The notes beneath the pieces are model-generated. The model searched no databases and was not told the DNA's origin. It was given only the letters and a program-made list of their open reading frames with translations. DNA of 64,000 nt from Hyaloperonospora brassicae. Its lineage: Eukaryota; Oomycota; Peronosporomycetes; Peronosporales; Peronosporaceae. The stretch is from the NCBI GenBank assembly GCA_947650285.1, contig CANTFL010000332.1, positions 124,001 to 188,000 on the forward strand, read 5' to 3'. This document shows positions 12,601-23,636 of the stretch, piece by piece (within the stretch, counting starts at the first letter, position 1; every line of letters starts with the position of its first letter). The position numbers and the translations under genes were made by a program.

Positions 12601-15600
12601 GATGTCAACAAAGAAACATGGCGCTAGTACTAGATGACTGCTTCGCATTTTTTTTCTTGGTTTGCATGAATGATGAATGTTCGTGGCGAAAATGTGGATG
12701 AATATGTGGAGAATTATGGAGCCAAACAAATTTTTTGAAGTTTCTTAAAATAGAATTGAAATGGAGAAAAGTTGTTCACTTTCTTGTCAGGTCTTATTCC
12801 AAGTTTTCCCCAACGGCCTTAAAACATAATGCTATGTTTGATGAAAAATTACACTTCTCCAGATTCGCACTTTATTATCACGCTTTCTTCTTTTATACTT
12901 ACAAACATGAAAGGTAGGACCGATTTACACATCGGTTTTAATATTGATCTCTTGTTCTTGAACTAGGACGTCGTTGAGACGTTTGTTGCAGCTTTCAAAC
13001 GGAGCTCAATAATTGATACCGTCCACTTAAATGTTACTAACACATGTAAATATATATAATTTTCCCGAAGTTAAAGCATAGCACGGGGGTCATTGGTGAT
13101 GTATACATAATATACTGTTTTAAGCATTTTTACGACCCATAGCAAAAACATGAAAGCTTTGACATACCATCAGCGACTACCTTTTTGATTGATGCAAGAT
13201 TCTTTCATGGTACCGTAGCAGCATCTTACTTATCGCATGTAATTTTTTCTGATGTCGATCCGTAGCCTTGCATTAATATAACAATATTTCATATATAATG
13301 ATAAGAAATACTGCTTACAAAATCCGATTCAATTCATAGGCATTATGTTATTGAGCAAATGAGATCAACTTGAAATACGGATTAGTCATTAGTCAATGAA
13401 CAATATACCAAATATGTAATCAGATTCATTCTATCACCACTGCCGGCATTGTTGGAAAATTCTATATTTACATATTACAAATTCATCTATTGTATCCTCT
13501 TAACGAGCTATTGTCAAGATCGACTCTCATGATTCATGTATATGTCGCTTGGCAGGAGGTGTGATATTAAAATTACTATACCCATTTAACAGTTGCTGCG
13601 TCTCCTTTGGCTGGCAGCGAATATCACTGCACACTGAACATCAAAGCGAATTCATTTATGTGGTGGGCTCGTAAATATGGTTATTATAGATTTAATGGCT
13701 CGCACGCAAGAATCGCATAGAAAAATACCATGTGGGATTTCGAGCAATTTTCGACATTCATATCGGATCAAATATAGATTAATGATATACTCACCTAACC
13801 TTTGTATGTCATTGCGCAGTGCGTTCACCGACTCGTTTCACTCGACAAAATTCCATCATTCATCATTTCTTTTAAAAGAAATCTTAGTACCGATGGATCT
13901 TACCACCTTGAAGTGGGATAGCGCTGTTAGCGCAATAGCATTAATATTTTGTACCATCGAACCTACAGACGATGTATTCTTTATTAAGCCGATTCCATAA
14001 AGCATATTAACTTGCCTTGTTATGTGGAAGCTATTCATCGGGCAATAATTTACTAATTGGCTCACTTGGCTTGGATAAGTAGTTTTTCGTTTGATGCTTC
14101 CTGTGATATACCAAGATTAGAATACAATTTTTATATCGTTTCCGTATATCTCACTGTATGTTTGAGTAGTCGTGCGAATGACCGATCTGCTACTGAGACC
14201 ATCGTACTAATTCTTGGAGCTTTACACAATTTAATACGTTTTAAAACGTATATTAATATCCAATTTATGTACAGAATCATGTTCCACCACAGTTTGTTGC
14301 TGCTATTTCACCCTTGATCTGTCCGTCATAATTCCTTGACCTTCCTTAGGATTGTAAAAAATCTTTATTTTAAAATTACAATGAAATAAGCATCTTGTTG
14401 ATACTCTTATATCGCCAACCGAGTTCTCGATACTGTTGTATCTCTCATACGGATGCGACGGTAGTAAGAGTTATAGGAATAATCGTTTGAAAAGTAGATT
14501 TGCGTATCGTAACATAGCAAACGATTGTCCAACACTGGCGTCGGACAAACTTATTTGAATTCCCACACATGGTCAGAGTAGAAAGAGTGTATATATTGTG
14601 ACTTCATAGATCCAGGTGGTCAGAAAATACCTGGTGATGAGGTAAACCAATACCTGGGTACTGTGTGCTGGTAGCGATCCTCGTCGAAAGGTCCTGTAGG
14701 TTATCTTCACCTTTTCAGTTTCATTTATAAGCTTCACCTGTATTGCATCATTCATTCTTACGATCAAACGATCTTTAAATTTGCAACGCCGTTTTCTCGG
14801 CACTGTTCCTTCTTTATAATCGATCGATGATTCGTTTGATTTTCTGAAACACACTGCCGTCAGAAGCTTAAGTGCAATGAGTATTGAACTACCTTCTTAG
14901 AATTTCCATACATCCTTGCATATACTAACAACTTCAAGATTAAAATATCAACGTGCGAAAAAGCGCTCTTGATTATTTGGAACTTCGCTTGGCTGGCGTA
15001 TAAGCGTTGTTTAGCTATGGTATTTTACTGGATCATGTCTCATCTTTTATTCGTCTTGATCTGCCAGATGATAACTTATCGAGACTTATGTACTGAGGAA
15101 CAATGTACGGGTGCTGACTGAACCATCCGCCATACTCTTGATGAATAGAGAGTCCTGAATTGGTCATCGGTGGGCTTACAAACGATGCAAATTACAAAGT
15201 ACCGCATTCAAAGCTTAATCGTGTATATCACGCGTACTTGGCATCAAGGCCAGGAGATCTTTTTGATCCCTACAACCTCATGGGATTGTCGAGGCTGATA
15301 TTAAAGATAATTTATGAACCAAAACATTTATGTCGTAAGAATGATGTCTAATGACCCAAGCTTTTGTACGCTTCATATGTTTAAAAATGTAGAAATTTGT
15401 CCTAATCGTTTCGTCTTAGATCTGACGAGCTCTCTAGCATCGTCAATTTTGACAAATAAACACGACAAGGAGCAACCTTCGAATGCCAAATATTACAAGG
15501 TAATAATCTTTTAATATTAGGTAGATGTACATGCGTCGGCACGCGATCGATGCATAAATATTCTGCTGTATCGTGGATCTATCTGCTGGCAAAATTCCTA

Positions 15601-16180
15601 GATAAGCAATGTAACCGTTCTCTACCAATTTCAATTTATTTGGTATAAATTTGGCAGTGTTCGTCTGTTCTCACCCGCTGTAGGGAGAGCAATATAGTTC
15701 CTTCGTGCAGACTACCGAAGATCAGTCTCTTCGATTGACCGCAGCCTAATCGATGTCACCAAAAATTTAGAATGTCCTCGCGCGTAACATTTAACGTGCC
15801 CTCCTATAGACGTAATGTGCGTAAAAAGGTAGATGCAGACGAAAAAATTACTAAATTAGACATCGAATTCGCTTGAATCACGTTGCCCACGATTCTCTCG
15901 CGCACGCCGCCAACAGTCGCCTCGCTCATGCAAAATCCCTAAAATTTGATCCCGTTGCACTCCTGCAGTCACAGTTTCCCAATAGCCGCTTAGTTTTAAC
16001 CTTGTTTTCGGGAAGGCTTCACACGAGCACCCTAGTTCGTGTAATTTGCGTAGCCGCGTAGCATTAAATGTTTTGGCGACCAAGTTAGCCAGCATTATTT
16101 TAGACTTGCAGTACGCCGCCTCTATCTCATTCAACTTGCCGTAGCCTCTACTAATGCTTGCCTCATCGCAATATGCTGAA
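6678..16180. other. 9.5 kb AT-rich stretch with no supported gene
   Basis: I see no conserved protein, RNA gene or complete mobile element here. Open frames are short, overlap on both strands and show no domain signature. Base composition is strongly AT-rich, with poly-T and TATA-like runs, unlike the GC-rich genes and retroelements to the right. 11076-11360 and 11560-11820 look like two diverged copies of one sequence. A 131-codon minus-strand frame at 15856-16251 runs into the LTR of element 1 and is not recognisable. Most of this is probably decayed transposon sequence. Confidence 0.6.
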
Positions 16181-16573
16181 TGTAACGGGGCACACCCTTG
16201 CGTGAACTTAACGCAAGGGTTTCGGTACCCCGACAAGCGTACACGAGGCAAACGAGGAAGCGTAGATAAGGAAAAAGTAAAACTGTTATATTAATATAAT
16301 TAAGTCTTTAACCACTGTCTCTCTGTTTGACTTAACTTAATTATGCTAATATAACTGAGTGTATGGTGACGTCTCGTCACCACTCATTGCGCGCGTCTTG
16401 CGGCGATTGGTGGGTTGATATCATCAAGATATCAACCAATGAGCAGACTCTTTGGTCGACCTCTTCAATATCACCACTATCGGTGATATTGTTTAAAGAA
16501 TATTCAACATAATATTCTTTATTGTCATTATCTCTCAAATGACAATTTCCATGTAACGGGCTGCCCCGTTACA
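16181..16573 (-). repeat. 3' LTR of element 1
   Basis: TGTAACGGGG at the left edge and CCCCGTTACA at the right edge form terminal inverted repeats. The LTR contains a run of perfect short hairpins: 16194-16220 (10-bp arms), 16365-16381 (7), 16413-16437 (10), 16467-16490 (9), 16495-16520 (10), 16524-16543 (6) and 16553-16572 (8). The partner LTR shares almost all of them. Confidence 0.9.
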
Positions 16574-16584
16574 TCACCCCCCTT
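16574..16584 (-). promoter_or_regulatory. Polypurine tract of element 1
   Basis: On the minus strand the sequence AAGGGGGGTGA lies directly before the 3' LTR. This is the expected primer site for plus-strand DNA synthesis in LTR retrotransposons. Confidence 0.75.
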
Positions 16585-16703
16585 AACTGATAGTCACTGT
16601 GTGACTATCAAAAATATGGCGGCCACCCGTTGGACACCATTGGGACAGGGAGCACTTGTTGGGTCCGTTCCATTCACTTTCCACCCGACCTCGCATAGTT
16701 AAC

Positions 16704-18314
16704 ATGTCTATGCGGGGTGACTCAAGACACGCACAGCCCGCTGCTGTGCCAGCTTCCTGCGGCAGACGATTCGTCGTCTGCTGCTCGTTCTTCGCCTGCA
16801 GCAAGAGGTGCTGCAGGTGCACGCGGTACAGCACCGCGTGCGCATGATGACCCCGACATTACGGTCATCTACTCTGGCGAGTCAGACGTGCCTGACTCGG
16901 GCAATGTTCCAGAGGCGTCTCGCTCACCGGCGACGCCTCAGTATTCGCCAAGGTCACTGCCGAACGAACGGACTCGGGATTTGCATCACAGTCTGTTCGG
17001 CAGTGATGACGATGATCGGGGTGGTGAGGAATATTATTTCTTACCACCGCCGGCTTGTGCTCCTTCCCACGAGCGACTTGACGATGGTGCAAGCCATCGT
17101 CATACTGGGAGCCGTGGTACCGACAGAGGTACCAATATGAAGCGGGATGAGCCGAAGCCGTGACGTCTGATCGAACGGCTCATCAATGGATTGTCTCACG
17201 AGACAAACCAACACCATCGAATACCTTTATTCGATGCGACTTAGCTTCACGGCTTGAATCCCAGCGCGAGCAACTTTCGCGCTGAGGAAGACTTTTATCT
17301 CGATGTCTTCCTTGGACATCGATGGTACAACGGCAACCAAAAGCGTGACAAGGCCGCGCTTTTGGCAGCGTGGAACGCGTTCGTCCAAAACGTAAAGAAT
17401 TTTAGACAAGAAGGGTGGCTCAAGAAGCTTGAGGCGACACGCCTCAGGTTCGAAAAGCGAACGCCAACCGGTGCCAGGTACCGGTTGCATTGTTTGTCGA
17501 GTGAGGCAGGCATTCCTTGCCTCACATGGGGAGACCCTTGTGCGAGTTGTGTTGACAACTCGCAACGTGCACATAGGGACGTGTATTCCCTAAGTTCGCC
17601 CTGGGGAAGGGCACACATCTCGGAGGAGATGCGTGACGCGATTGCAAACTTACAATCCGTCTACAAGCGCCTAGGGCGCGTGTTTACCGATGGGCCCTCG
17701 GACCAATCGGATGAGTCTCGTCATACTGGCGGACGAGACCTTCAACGTCCATCAACAGCTAAGAGCGGGGCTCCGCAGCTGTTCCAAGAGGGTGGATACC
17801 CCCGCCACTGGACGAGGTATCTCGTCCTTGATCCTGAATCGTCACGGTGATTCAAGATACGCTCCACTAGGAAGCGTTGACCACCGTGAGCATCCACCAA
17901 AGGATGTGGTGGAGGAGGAAAGACCTCCTCCAGATGATTCTGCTCACCATCTCGACCCTTACGAGATGGATCGCGCAATCGATGAATTGCGCGATGACTT
18001 GAAGCACGAGCGCGACCGGTGCTACGCTTTGACTGATACCGTGCGGAAGAACCTCAAGTGATCACGAGGCTGATCGGGCGAGGCACCGCGCCGATTACGC
18101 CACAGCGCAGCTTCAGGTCGAGCGGGATGTCCGCTCCCTATTCGGCGAGCTGGCGACAGTTCGCTGGGAGATATCTCGGTTGAGTTCCGAGGTATCTTAT
18201 CTGCGCGACCAGACGGATCGTCTGGAGCGCGAACGCAAGAACTTGATGGATGTTCTTGAACGTGGGGGCTATCTTCATCGGAAGAAGAAGGCTCGTACTG
18301 ACAGTACGGCCTGA
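16704..18314 (+). pseudogene. Antisense accessory gene of element 1 (coiled-coil protein, frameshifted)
   Basis: Between the 3' LTR and pol, on the strand opposite to pol, long open stretches run 16717-17163, 17254-17850, 17690-18061 and about 18060-18314. They are mostly open but change frame near 17160, 17285, 17700-17850 and 18055, so the gene is probably broken. Joined conceptually it would be about 530 residues: an acidic, Ser/Pro-rich N-terminus, a Trp-rich middle with DVFLGHRWYNGNQKRD, and a C-terminal coiled coil (DELRDDLKHERD, LQVERDVRSLFGEL, RLERERKNLMDVL). The last 570 nt overlap pol in antisense. Related peptides occur in copy A (480-1770), and the layout matches the intact antisense gene of element 2. 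I recognise no known family. Confidence 0.6.
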
Positions 18315-18396
18315 GTCGCCCCACGTAAAACGTAGGATGCGTGCGCACCCTACGTGGCAATTCGATCGTGTATGCATTGCCCTTGCGATGCAACAC
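17742..18396 (-). pseudogene. Integrase tail and chromodomain of element 1 pol
   Basis: 18396-18300 encodes the GPY/F module end (YTIELPRRVRTHPTFYVGRL). A Ser/Asp/Pro-rich linker follows. At about 17760-17900 there is a chromodomain-like segment (FLVERILNHRDDSG, RYLVQWRGYPPSWNS). The expected W-E-P after the core is replaced by a frame-shifted CGAPL. The linker and chromodomain are in different frames, so pol is broken here. The region is overlapped on the other strand by the antisense gene. Confidence 0.7.
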
Positions 18397-18927
18397 TCAA
18401 AATGGCCCAACGTATTTCGGCAGTAGTTTACTACTGCCGACACTAGTGACTGCATGTCCAGGTAAGTTTGCCGTAGACAGTAGTACTAGGTCATTAACCT
18501 TAAATGAAAGAACATTTGCTCTTCCATTCTTGTCTGCGTTCCGTTTCTGACGGTCCACCCCATTTGCGATGGAGTCCTGACTAAACGAACTACCGCCTCT
18601 CGAGTCAGCAGGAAGTTCTCTGCTGACTCTTTGTTTTGTCTTTCAGTGCGCTTCGTGCGCACTGCTAAATGATTGCTCTCTTCTTCAGCGAGGTTGTCTT
18701 CTTCCTCGCTGGAATAATCGTTGACGATGCTGAATATACCAGCATCGTCATCATCATCCGAGTCAATAATAGCGTTGTCGCTATTATTGAGGTGATCTTC
18801 TTCATCGATGTCGACCTGATCGACATCGGCATCATACGTGACGACGTTAGCGTCGACACGTGATGAGCAAGAGCCAAAACGGTTTTTGCTCGAGCGAGTC
18901 CCTCCCCCCTTATCCAAGAGTCATACT

Positions 18928-19398
18928 CTAGAAAGGCGGGAACACGTGATGGCGCAAGCCATTCACGTAAAACGGTGTGTGCTGGGTTGAAGCATGCACC
19001 GAAATATTGATGGCGAATTCCACTATTGGAAGGAATTCGCTCCAACCCGAAAACGAGTGGACATATCCTCGAAGGATCACTTCGAGGACACGGTTCGCAC
19101 GTTCCGTCTGACCATCTGTTTCCGGATGGTCAGAAGTAGACATCTTCAATCGTGTTCCAAGAGAACAGAACACGGTTTGCCAAAATTCCGCCGTGAACCG
19201 AGGGTCACGGTCGGATACGAGTTCACGGGGCAACCCGTGGAGTCGGAAGATCGTGTCAAGAAAGACACGTGCACAGCCGGGTGCCGTGATGGACTCGGGC
19301 ACTGCAGCAAGCTGCACCATCTTGCTGAACCGATCAACGAACACAAGAATGCAATTATTCTTGTGGTCGTCTTCGGGAAACCCGAAGACTAAGTCCAT
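18928..19398 (-). pseudogene. Integrase catalytic core of element 1
   Basis: The DDE integrase core is visible: LVFVDRFSKM carries the first Asp, VSDRDPRF the second, and DGQTERANR the Glu of the D,D(35)E triad. The frame is open over 157 residues but stops early, and the following part towards the GPY/F module is in other frames. The zinc-binding HHCC domain is encoded just upstream, at 19408-19560. Confidence 0.8.
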
Positions 19399-19407
19399 TG
19401 AAACGGA

Positions 19408-20440
19408 CTACCAGTACTCTGCCAGGACCGGTAGAGGCTGTAATGGTGCGCGGGATGAAGGATTAGGCTTCAACCGTTGACAAACCTCGCAAGCACGTAT
19501 GTACTTGCGTACAAACTGATACTGGCGGGCCCAGTAAAAGTCACGACTTACCGAGAGGTAAGTCTTTTCTCTCTCACAATGGCCACTTGTTGGGGCATCG
19601 TGACGCTCATACATGATGCGTAATCGCAAATCATTATAAGTGGGGACGACGACACGAGGCGTGTCGCCGTCAAGGGCTGTATAATATAATAGTCCGTTAC
19701 GCGTTGTGTACCGATCCGATGAGGATCGGTACAAAGCCGGTAAGTCCTTCAATGATTTACTGGATGGATGCACCAGGTGATCTATCAGTCGCAGAAGATC
19801 CTTATCTTCTGCGTATGTCTTTCGTACATCGTCAAGCTTACTTGACGACGGGACACTGACTGACAGTGTCGCAACAGTGGGCTTATGCTCACTGTTGGAT
19901 TGTGCGTCCGGCTCGAAATCGGGCCGGCGCGAAAGCGCATCAGCGACGACATTGAGTCGTCCTGGTTTATATTCCACGGAAAAGTTGTACTCCGCGAAGA
20001 AAGACAGCCACCTCGCCATTTTCTGCGAGAGGTGTGGGCTGTTTACGGCCGTGCGTAGTGACGCATGATCCGTATAGACATCAAACGGTCTATCTCCCAA
20101 GAGATAGACGGGAAACTTAGCCAGTGCGTACTTCATGGCAAGGAGTTCCTTGTCCTGATCTGGAATCGCCAAGATCAGTGACTGCATCAAGCTCCGCTTG
20201 ATACCTTTAAAGGAACGCTGGTACTCAGCGTTCCATAACCACTTGACATTTTGCTTGAGTAAACAAGAAAGATGAACAGTCATTTTGGCGTAATTGCGCG
20301 AGTACTTATGCAAGTACGCCGCTAGTCCAAGGAACTTCCTTAGTCCCTTGACATCGACTGGCACTGGCCAGTCGGTGATCACCTTGATCTTTTTGGGATC
20401 AGGGCGTACGCCGTCTTTACCCACGATGCACCCAAGAAGT
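19408..20440 (-). pseudogene. RT thumb, RNase H and integrase zinc domain of element 1, with internal RNase H deletion
   Basis: The frame covers LLGCIVGKDGVRPDPKKIKV (RT thumb), the RNase H end (YTDHASLRT, DALSRRP) and the integrase zinc domain (HDAPTSGHCEREKT, then CEVCQRLKP). Between AIPDQ and DKELLAMKYA about 50 residues are missing compared with element 2. The lost part includes the RNase H catalytic segment (CDASDFAIGSALL in element 2). The junction is near 20160-20170 and keeps the frame. RNase H would be inactive. Confidence 0.8.
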
Positions 20441-21738
20441 GGAATTTTGGCTAGCCGCGAATATACACTTCTTGAGATTGGCATACAGCTTATGCTTGAG
20501 CATGAGTTGAAGGACTTGACGAACGTGAGTTCTGTGAACTTCAATGTCCGTCTTTCCGTCAATAGCCCGGCTATGGACGAACACATCGTCGAAGTAACTC
20601 GGTGCGAAGTCTCGCACCGGTCTCAACAGATTTGTAACACATCTGTTGAAAGTAGCGGGGGCATTACTTCAGCCCCTGTGGCATCACTAGTTACTCCCAC
20701 AACATACCGCTGGGGGTGCTCACTGCTGTGTACGGGATGTCCCGTTCACGCATGAGGATCTGATAGAATCCATCCATCATATCCATGGACGAGAAGATGG
20801 TTACTCTTTGACATACCATCTATGATTACGTCCTTCCTCGGTATCGGCGTCTGAGCCGGTACCGTTGCAGCGTTCAACTTGTTGAACGCGTGCACTATCC
20901 GCCACCCTCCTGTGGCCTTTCGCTCAACCAAGGTCGGAGAGCTGTGAGGGGATGTTGATTCCCTCACATGGCCCGCTGCTAAGCGATCGGCAAAGAACTT
21001 GTCGATCGCTAGTACTTATTCACGAGGCAGTGAAAACTGCTTCATGACACAGTACTTCGAGCCCGGTTTGAGCTCGATCTCGTGTCGAGTGCCTTTGTCT
21101 TTAGGCAACTCGCAAGGCACGGATTTAGGGAATACGTCCTTGAATTCGATCAAATCCTTGTACAAAGGATTTGCCTGAAGTGACTCCCAGAATTGAGACG
21201 TGCATCGCTCAATCCGAGTCTTCTCATCGAGGACACTTTCGTCCATCGATGAGCTGCTGATAACCCGTTCGTTCTCAGCAAATACTGTCGCCGACCGAAT
21301 ATCGGCCACATACTCATCCTCTGTGACGAGTATGCAGATCTGCTTGACTTTGCCACTACGCAGATCACGCAAGTGCCGTTTCGGTTCTAGCGTTGGCAAC
21401 TGAGTTATCTCCGAAGTTAACTTCGGAGGCACAATCAGATCAAGCGTATAAGCGCCTACGCTTGATCCGTCATTAACCAAGACGTTCAACGTCTCGGTTG
21501 CTTCCTGGGAACTTGCTTCCACAGGTTGCTGAGGGCCTAATCCTTCAGCAAGTGACTCTTGAGGAATTCCTTCCTCAAGTACGTGAAGACTTATTCCCTC
21601 GACGTCTTCTGACTGTGGCTGTGCAACCACAGTCAGGTACCGATCCTCTACGGTCGACTCTCCAGTCGACCTAGGATTTCCATGTTGCCCCTTGGAGGCA
21701 ACAGGTTTCTTTCTTCTAAGATGCTGCCCGCTAGGCAT
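20417..21738 (-). pseudogene. Reverse transcriptase of element 1 (nonsense and frameshifts)
   Basis: 21016-21738 encodes the protease-RT connection and RT N-terminus, ending SLPRE followed by TAA where relatives have Gln. 20746-20967 continues with STPxS-like finger and RKATGGWRIVHAFNKLN. 20417-20626 holds the catalytic YFDDVFVHSRA (YxDD motif) and ends CIFAASQNSTSW, where an extra A shifts the frame. At least three lesions separate these pieces, so no full RT can be made. Confidence 0.8.
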
Positions 21739-21822
21739 GCATCCATGTCCCGGTCCACTCGACTTATTCGAGTGGTGGACCTTCGGCGCCGCCTGTACTC
21801 TTGTAAAGCCGCCGGGAGCTTG

Positions 21823-22417
21823 CTACACAGTGTAGTGATCAACTACACTGTGATCTTGTGCAGTCGTGCTAACGACCGTACCGCAAGTGAGGCCATCGCA
21901 CTCACTCGCAGAACATCCACACGCTTGTGGACGCTCTGAGATGTTCATCAGATGACCATCTGATGAACAAGCGGCAGGCATCTTAACGGATCGATGCTGC
22001 CAGCTCACCCTTGGCTCGTACCTTCTGAGCCAGGGTAATATTAGGATGACATCAAATTTGTCATCCAGATCCAGTACGATGAAGTCATCATCGTACTGTT
22101 CGCCCTCTAACGTGTAGTGGATTCCTACTACACGTTTCTTAACGGTAATCGATGCGCCTGTTGCAAGGCGCACCGTCATCCTTGTGAGGGGAATGTCGCG
22201 CTCAACGGACTTGAGCCTACGACCCTCTAGTGACTGGCGACGAACAAAGTTGTTCGACGCCCCACAGTCTACTAGGGCACGAAGCGACAAATCATTTGTC
22301 GCTTCCAACTTCAAGGTGATGAGCGAAACGTCATCACCAGGTGCAGAGACACACAATGATTGTGTATCTGGAGCAACTTTCGTCAAGAGATTTGCAAATT
22401 CTCTTGAGGTTGCTGGA
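21823..22417 (-). CDS. Aspartic protease region at the start of element 1 pol
   Basis: The frame runs from the -1 shifted gag end through MTKVAPDTQSLCV to a protease with active-site ALVDCGASNNF. Here D-C-G-A replaces the usual D-S/T-G-A, a change also present in copy B and element 3. It would process Gag and Pol. There is no need for its own start codon, because the preceding codons are open in the -1 frame from the slippery site (22452-22458). The stop at 21823 interrupts pol before RT. Confidence 0.65.
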
Positions 22418-22458
22418 TCAGTAGGGCGCTCCGCCCCTACTGACCCCGACCATTTTTT
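22418..22458 (-). promoter_or_regulatory. Programmed -1 frameshift signal of element 1 (gag to pol)
   Basis: On the minus strand the gag codons read TCA AAA AAT, giving the heptamer A AAA AAT in the correct phase (22452-22458). An 8-nt spacer (22444-22451) follows, then a stem-loop with 9-bp arms TCAGTAGGG and CCCTACTGA (22435-22443 and 22418-22426). The gag stop TAG lies inside the stem. The -1 frame continues without a stop into the protease. This is the classical retroviral design, inferred from sequence only. Confidence 0.8.
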
Positions 22459-23592
22459 GATAGTCCGTCTCGCTGTTGCGGCTTCGCAACAGCGCTGGAC
22501 TCACGCCCATTGCCCTTTCTGGCAAATGGTCGTCCATTTCGCTCAGTACTGTTTGGTACTGGGCGTGGAGCACTACACTCGTATGCGTAGTGCCCTAACT
22601 TCTGACAGCGATTGCACCTCTAGCAATCGCTTGTTGTTTGAAGAGCGAGGTCTCTCGCTCTCAACATAGCAGAGGTCCATTGGTTCTGGACCTCCGATCT
22701 CTTGTCGTCTCGGTGGACGGTAAGAGTTTGAGCTAGCATGAGCCTGTCTCATGCTAAAGTCTTCCTGTTCCGCGGCTGATATCGCTTCTTCAAGCGTATT
22801 CAGCTCAAGGCGGAACAGGTGGCTCCTGACGGGCCCTTCTGCGAGCCCTTGCATGAACACCGTAATCAACGTGTGTTCATGAACTGGGTTAGCAGTTATA
22901 CTACTCGCGAGGAGTCGTATATGTTGTGCGTAAGCGTGCACATCACGCTTACCCTGCTTGAGTTTCAGGAGCTCTGAACGAGCCCTGAACTCAGCCCGTG
23001 GCGGCTCAAACGTTTGTCTGAGCCGGGACTTGAAGTCATCTAGCGACCTAAACACATTTGGGTCGCTACTCTCGAGCCCCAGGGACCAAGTTTTGGCACG
23101 TCCTGCCAAGTGGGTTTGAGCAAATGTGAGTTTCATTTGCTCATGTTCGACGCGACGAGCCCTTAGGGCTCTGTCGAGTTCGACAAACCACAGTAACAGG
23201 GAGTCCTCCGGGACTCCACTGTACTTGGAGATGTCAACTTTCATGACTTCGGGACGACGCGCATGTGCCGTCCCGCCCACAGCAGCATGGAATTGCTGCT
23301 GTCTCAACAGCTCTGTCTGTTGAGCACCGAGTTCTCTCAACTGCTCGGCCTGTTGAGAGCCTTGCTGGTGAAGCAAGGCTACTTTTTCCCTTTCGGCGAC
23401 AAGTTCACTTTGAATGAACTTGGCTATAGCGGCATGTTGTTGGTTTCTGTCTAGAGACTCCAACATGGCGCTAATGGCGAACTCGCCTACGGTAGAACTC
23501 ATTCGTTCTACCGCACCCCATTCGATGTCACTCAAATGGGTAAACCCTTCACGCGCGTCGTGAAAGGTCTCTTCATCATCCAACGTGTTCAT
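22438..23592 (-). pseudogene. Gag of element 1 (one frameshift before the zinc knuckle)
   Basis: The ATG at 23592 opens a frame with a Gln-rich coiled-coil segment (QQGSQQAEQLRELGAQQTEL), a capsid-like retrotransposon gag domain (LLWFVELDRALRARRVEH, AQTHLAGRAKTW, LRQTFEPPRAEFRARSELL) and PEPMDLCYVE, then runs out at 22573. The zinc knuckle CNRCQKLGHYAYEC (C-x2-C-x4-H-x4-C) and the tail GLSKNGRGQ with stop TAG at 22438-22440 are in another frame. One indel near 22620 therefore breaks gag. Gag would form the particle that packages the RNA. Confidence 0.85.
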
Positions 23593-23620
23593 GTTGGATG
23601 CTGTGGTCCTTGGAAGGACT

Positions 23621-23634
23621 ACAAAGTGCTACCA
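23621..23634 (-). promoter_or_regulatory. Primer-binding site of element 1
   Basis: On the minus strand TGGTAGCACTTTGT lies two bases inside the 5' LTR. It begins with TGG, complementary to the CCA end of a tRNA. The core TGGTAGCACT is shared with elements 2 and 3. Confidence 0.75.
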
Positions 23635-23636
23635 GG

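Noticed and set aside
15856..16251. 131-codon minus-strand frame before element 1
   Set aside because: It runs into the LTR, has no recognised motif and no promoter. It could be a remnant, but I cannot support a gene.
18665..19045. Minus-strand acidic frames near 18486-19045 as a separate gene
   Set aside because: They lie between integrase core and GPY/F module in pol and represent shifted pol sequence full of hairpins, with no independent start or domain.
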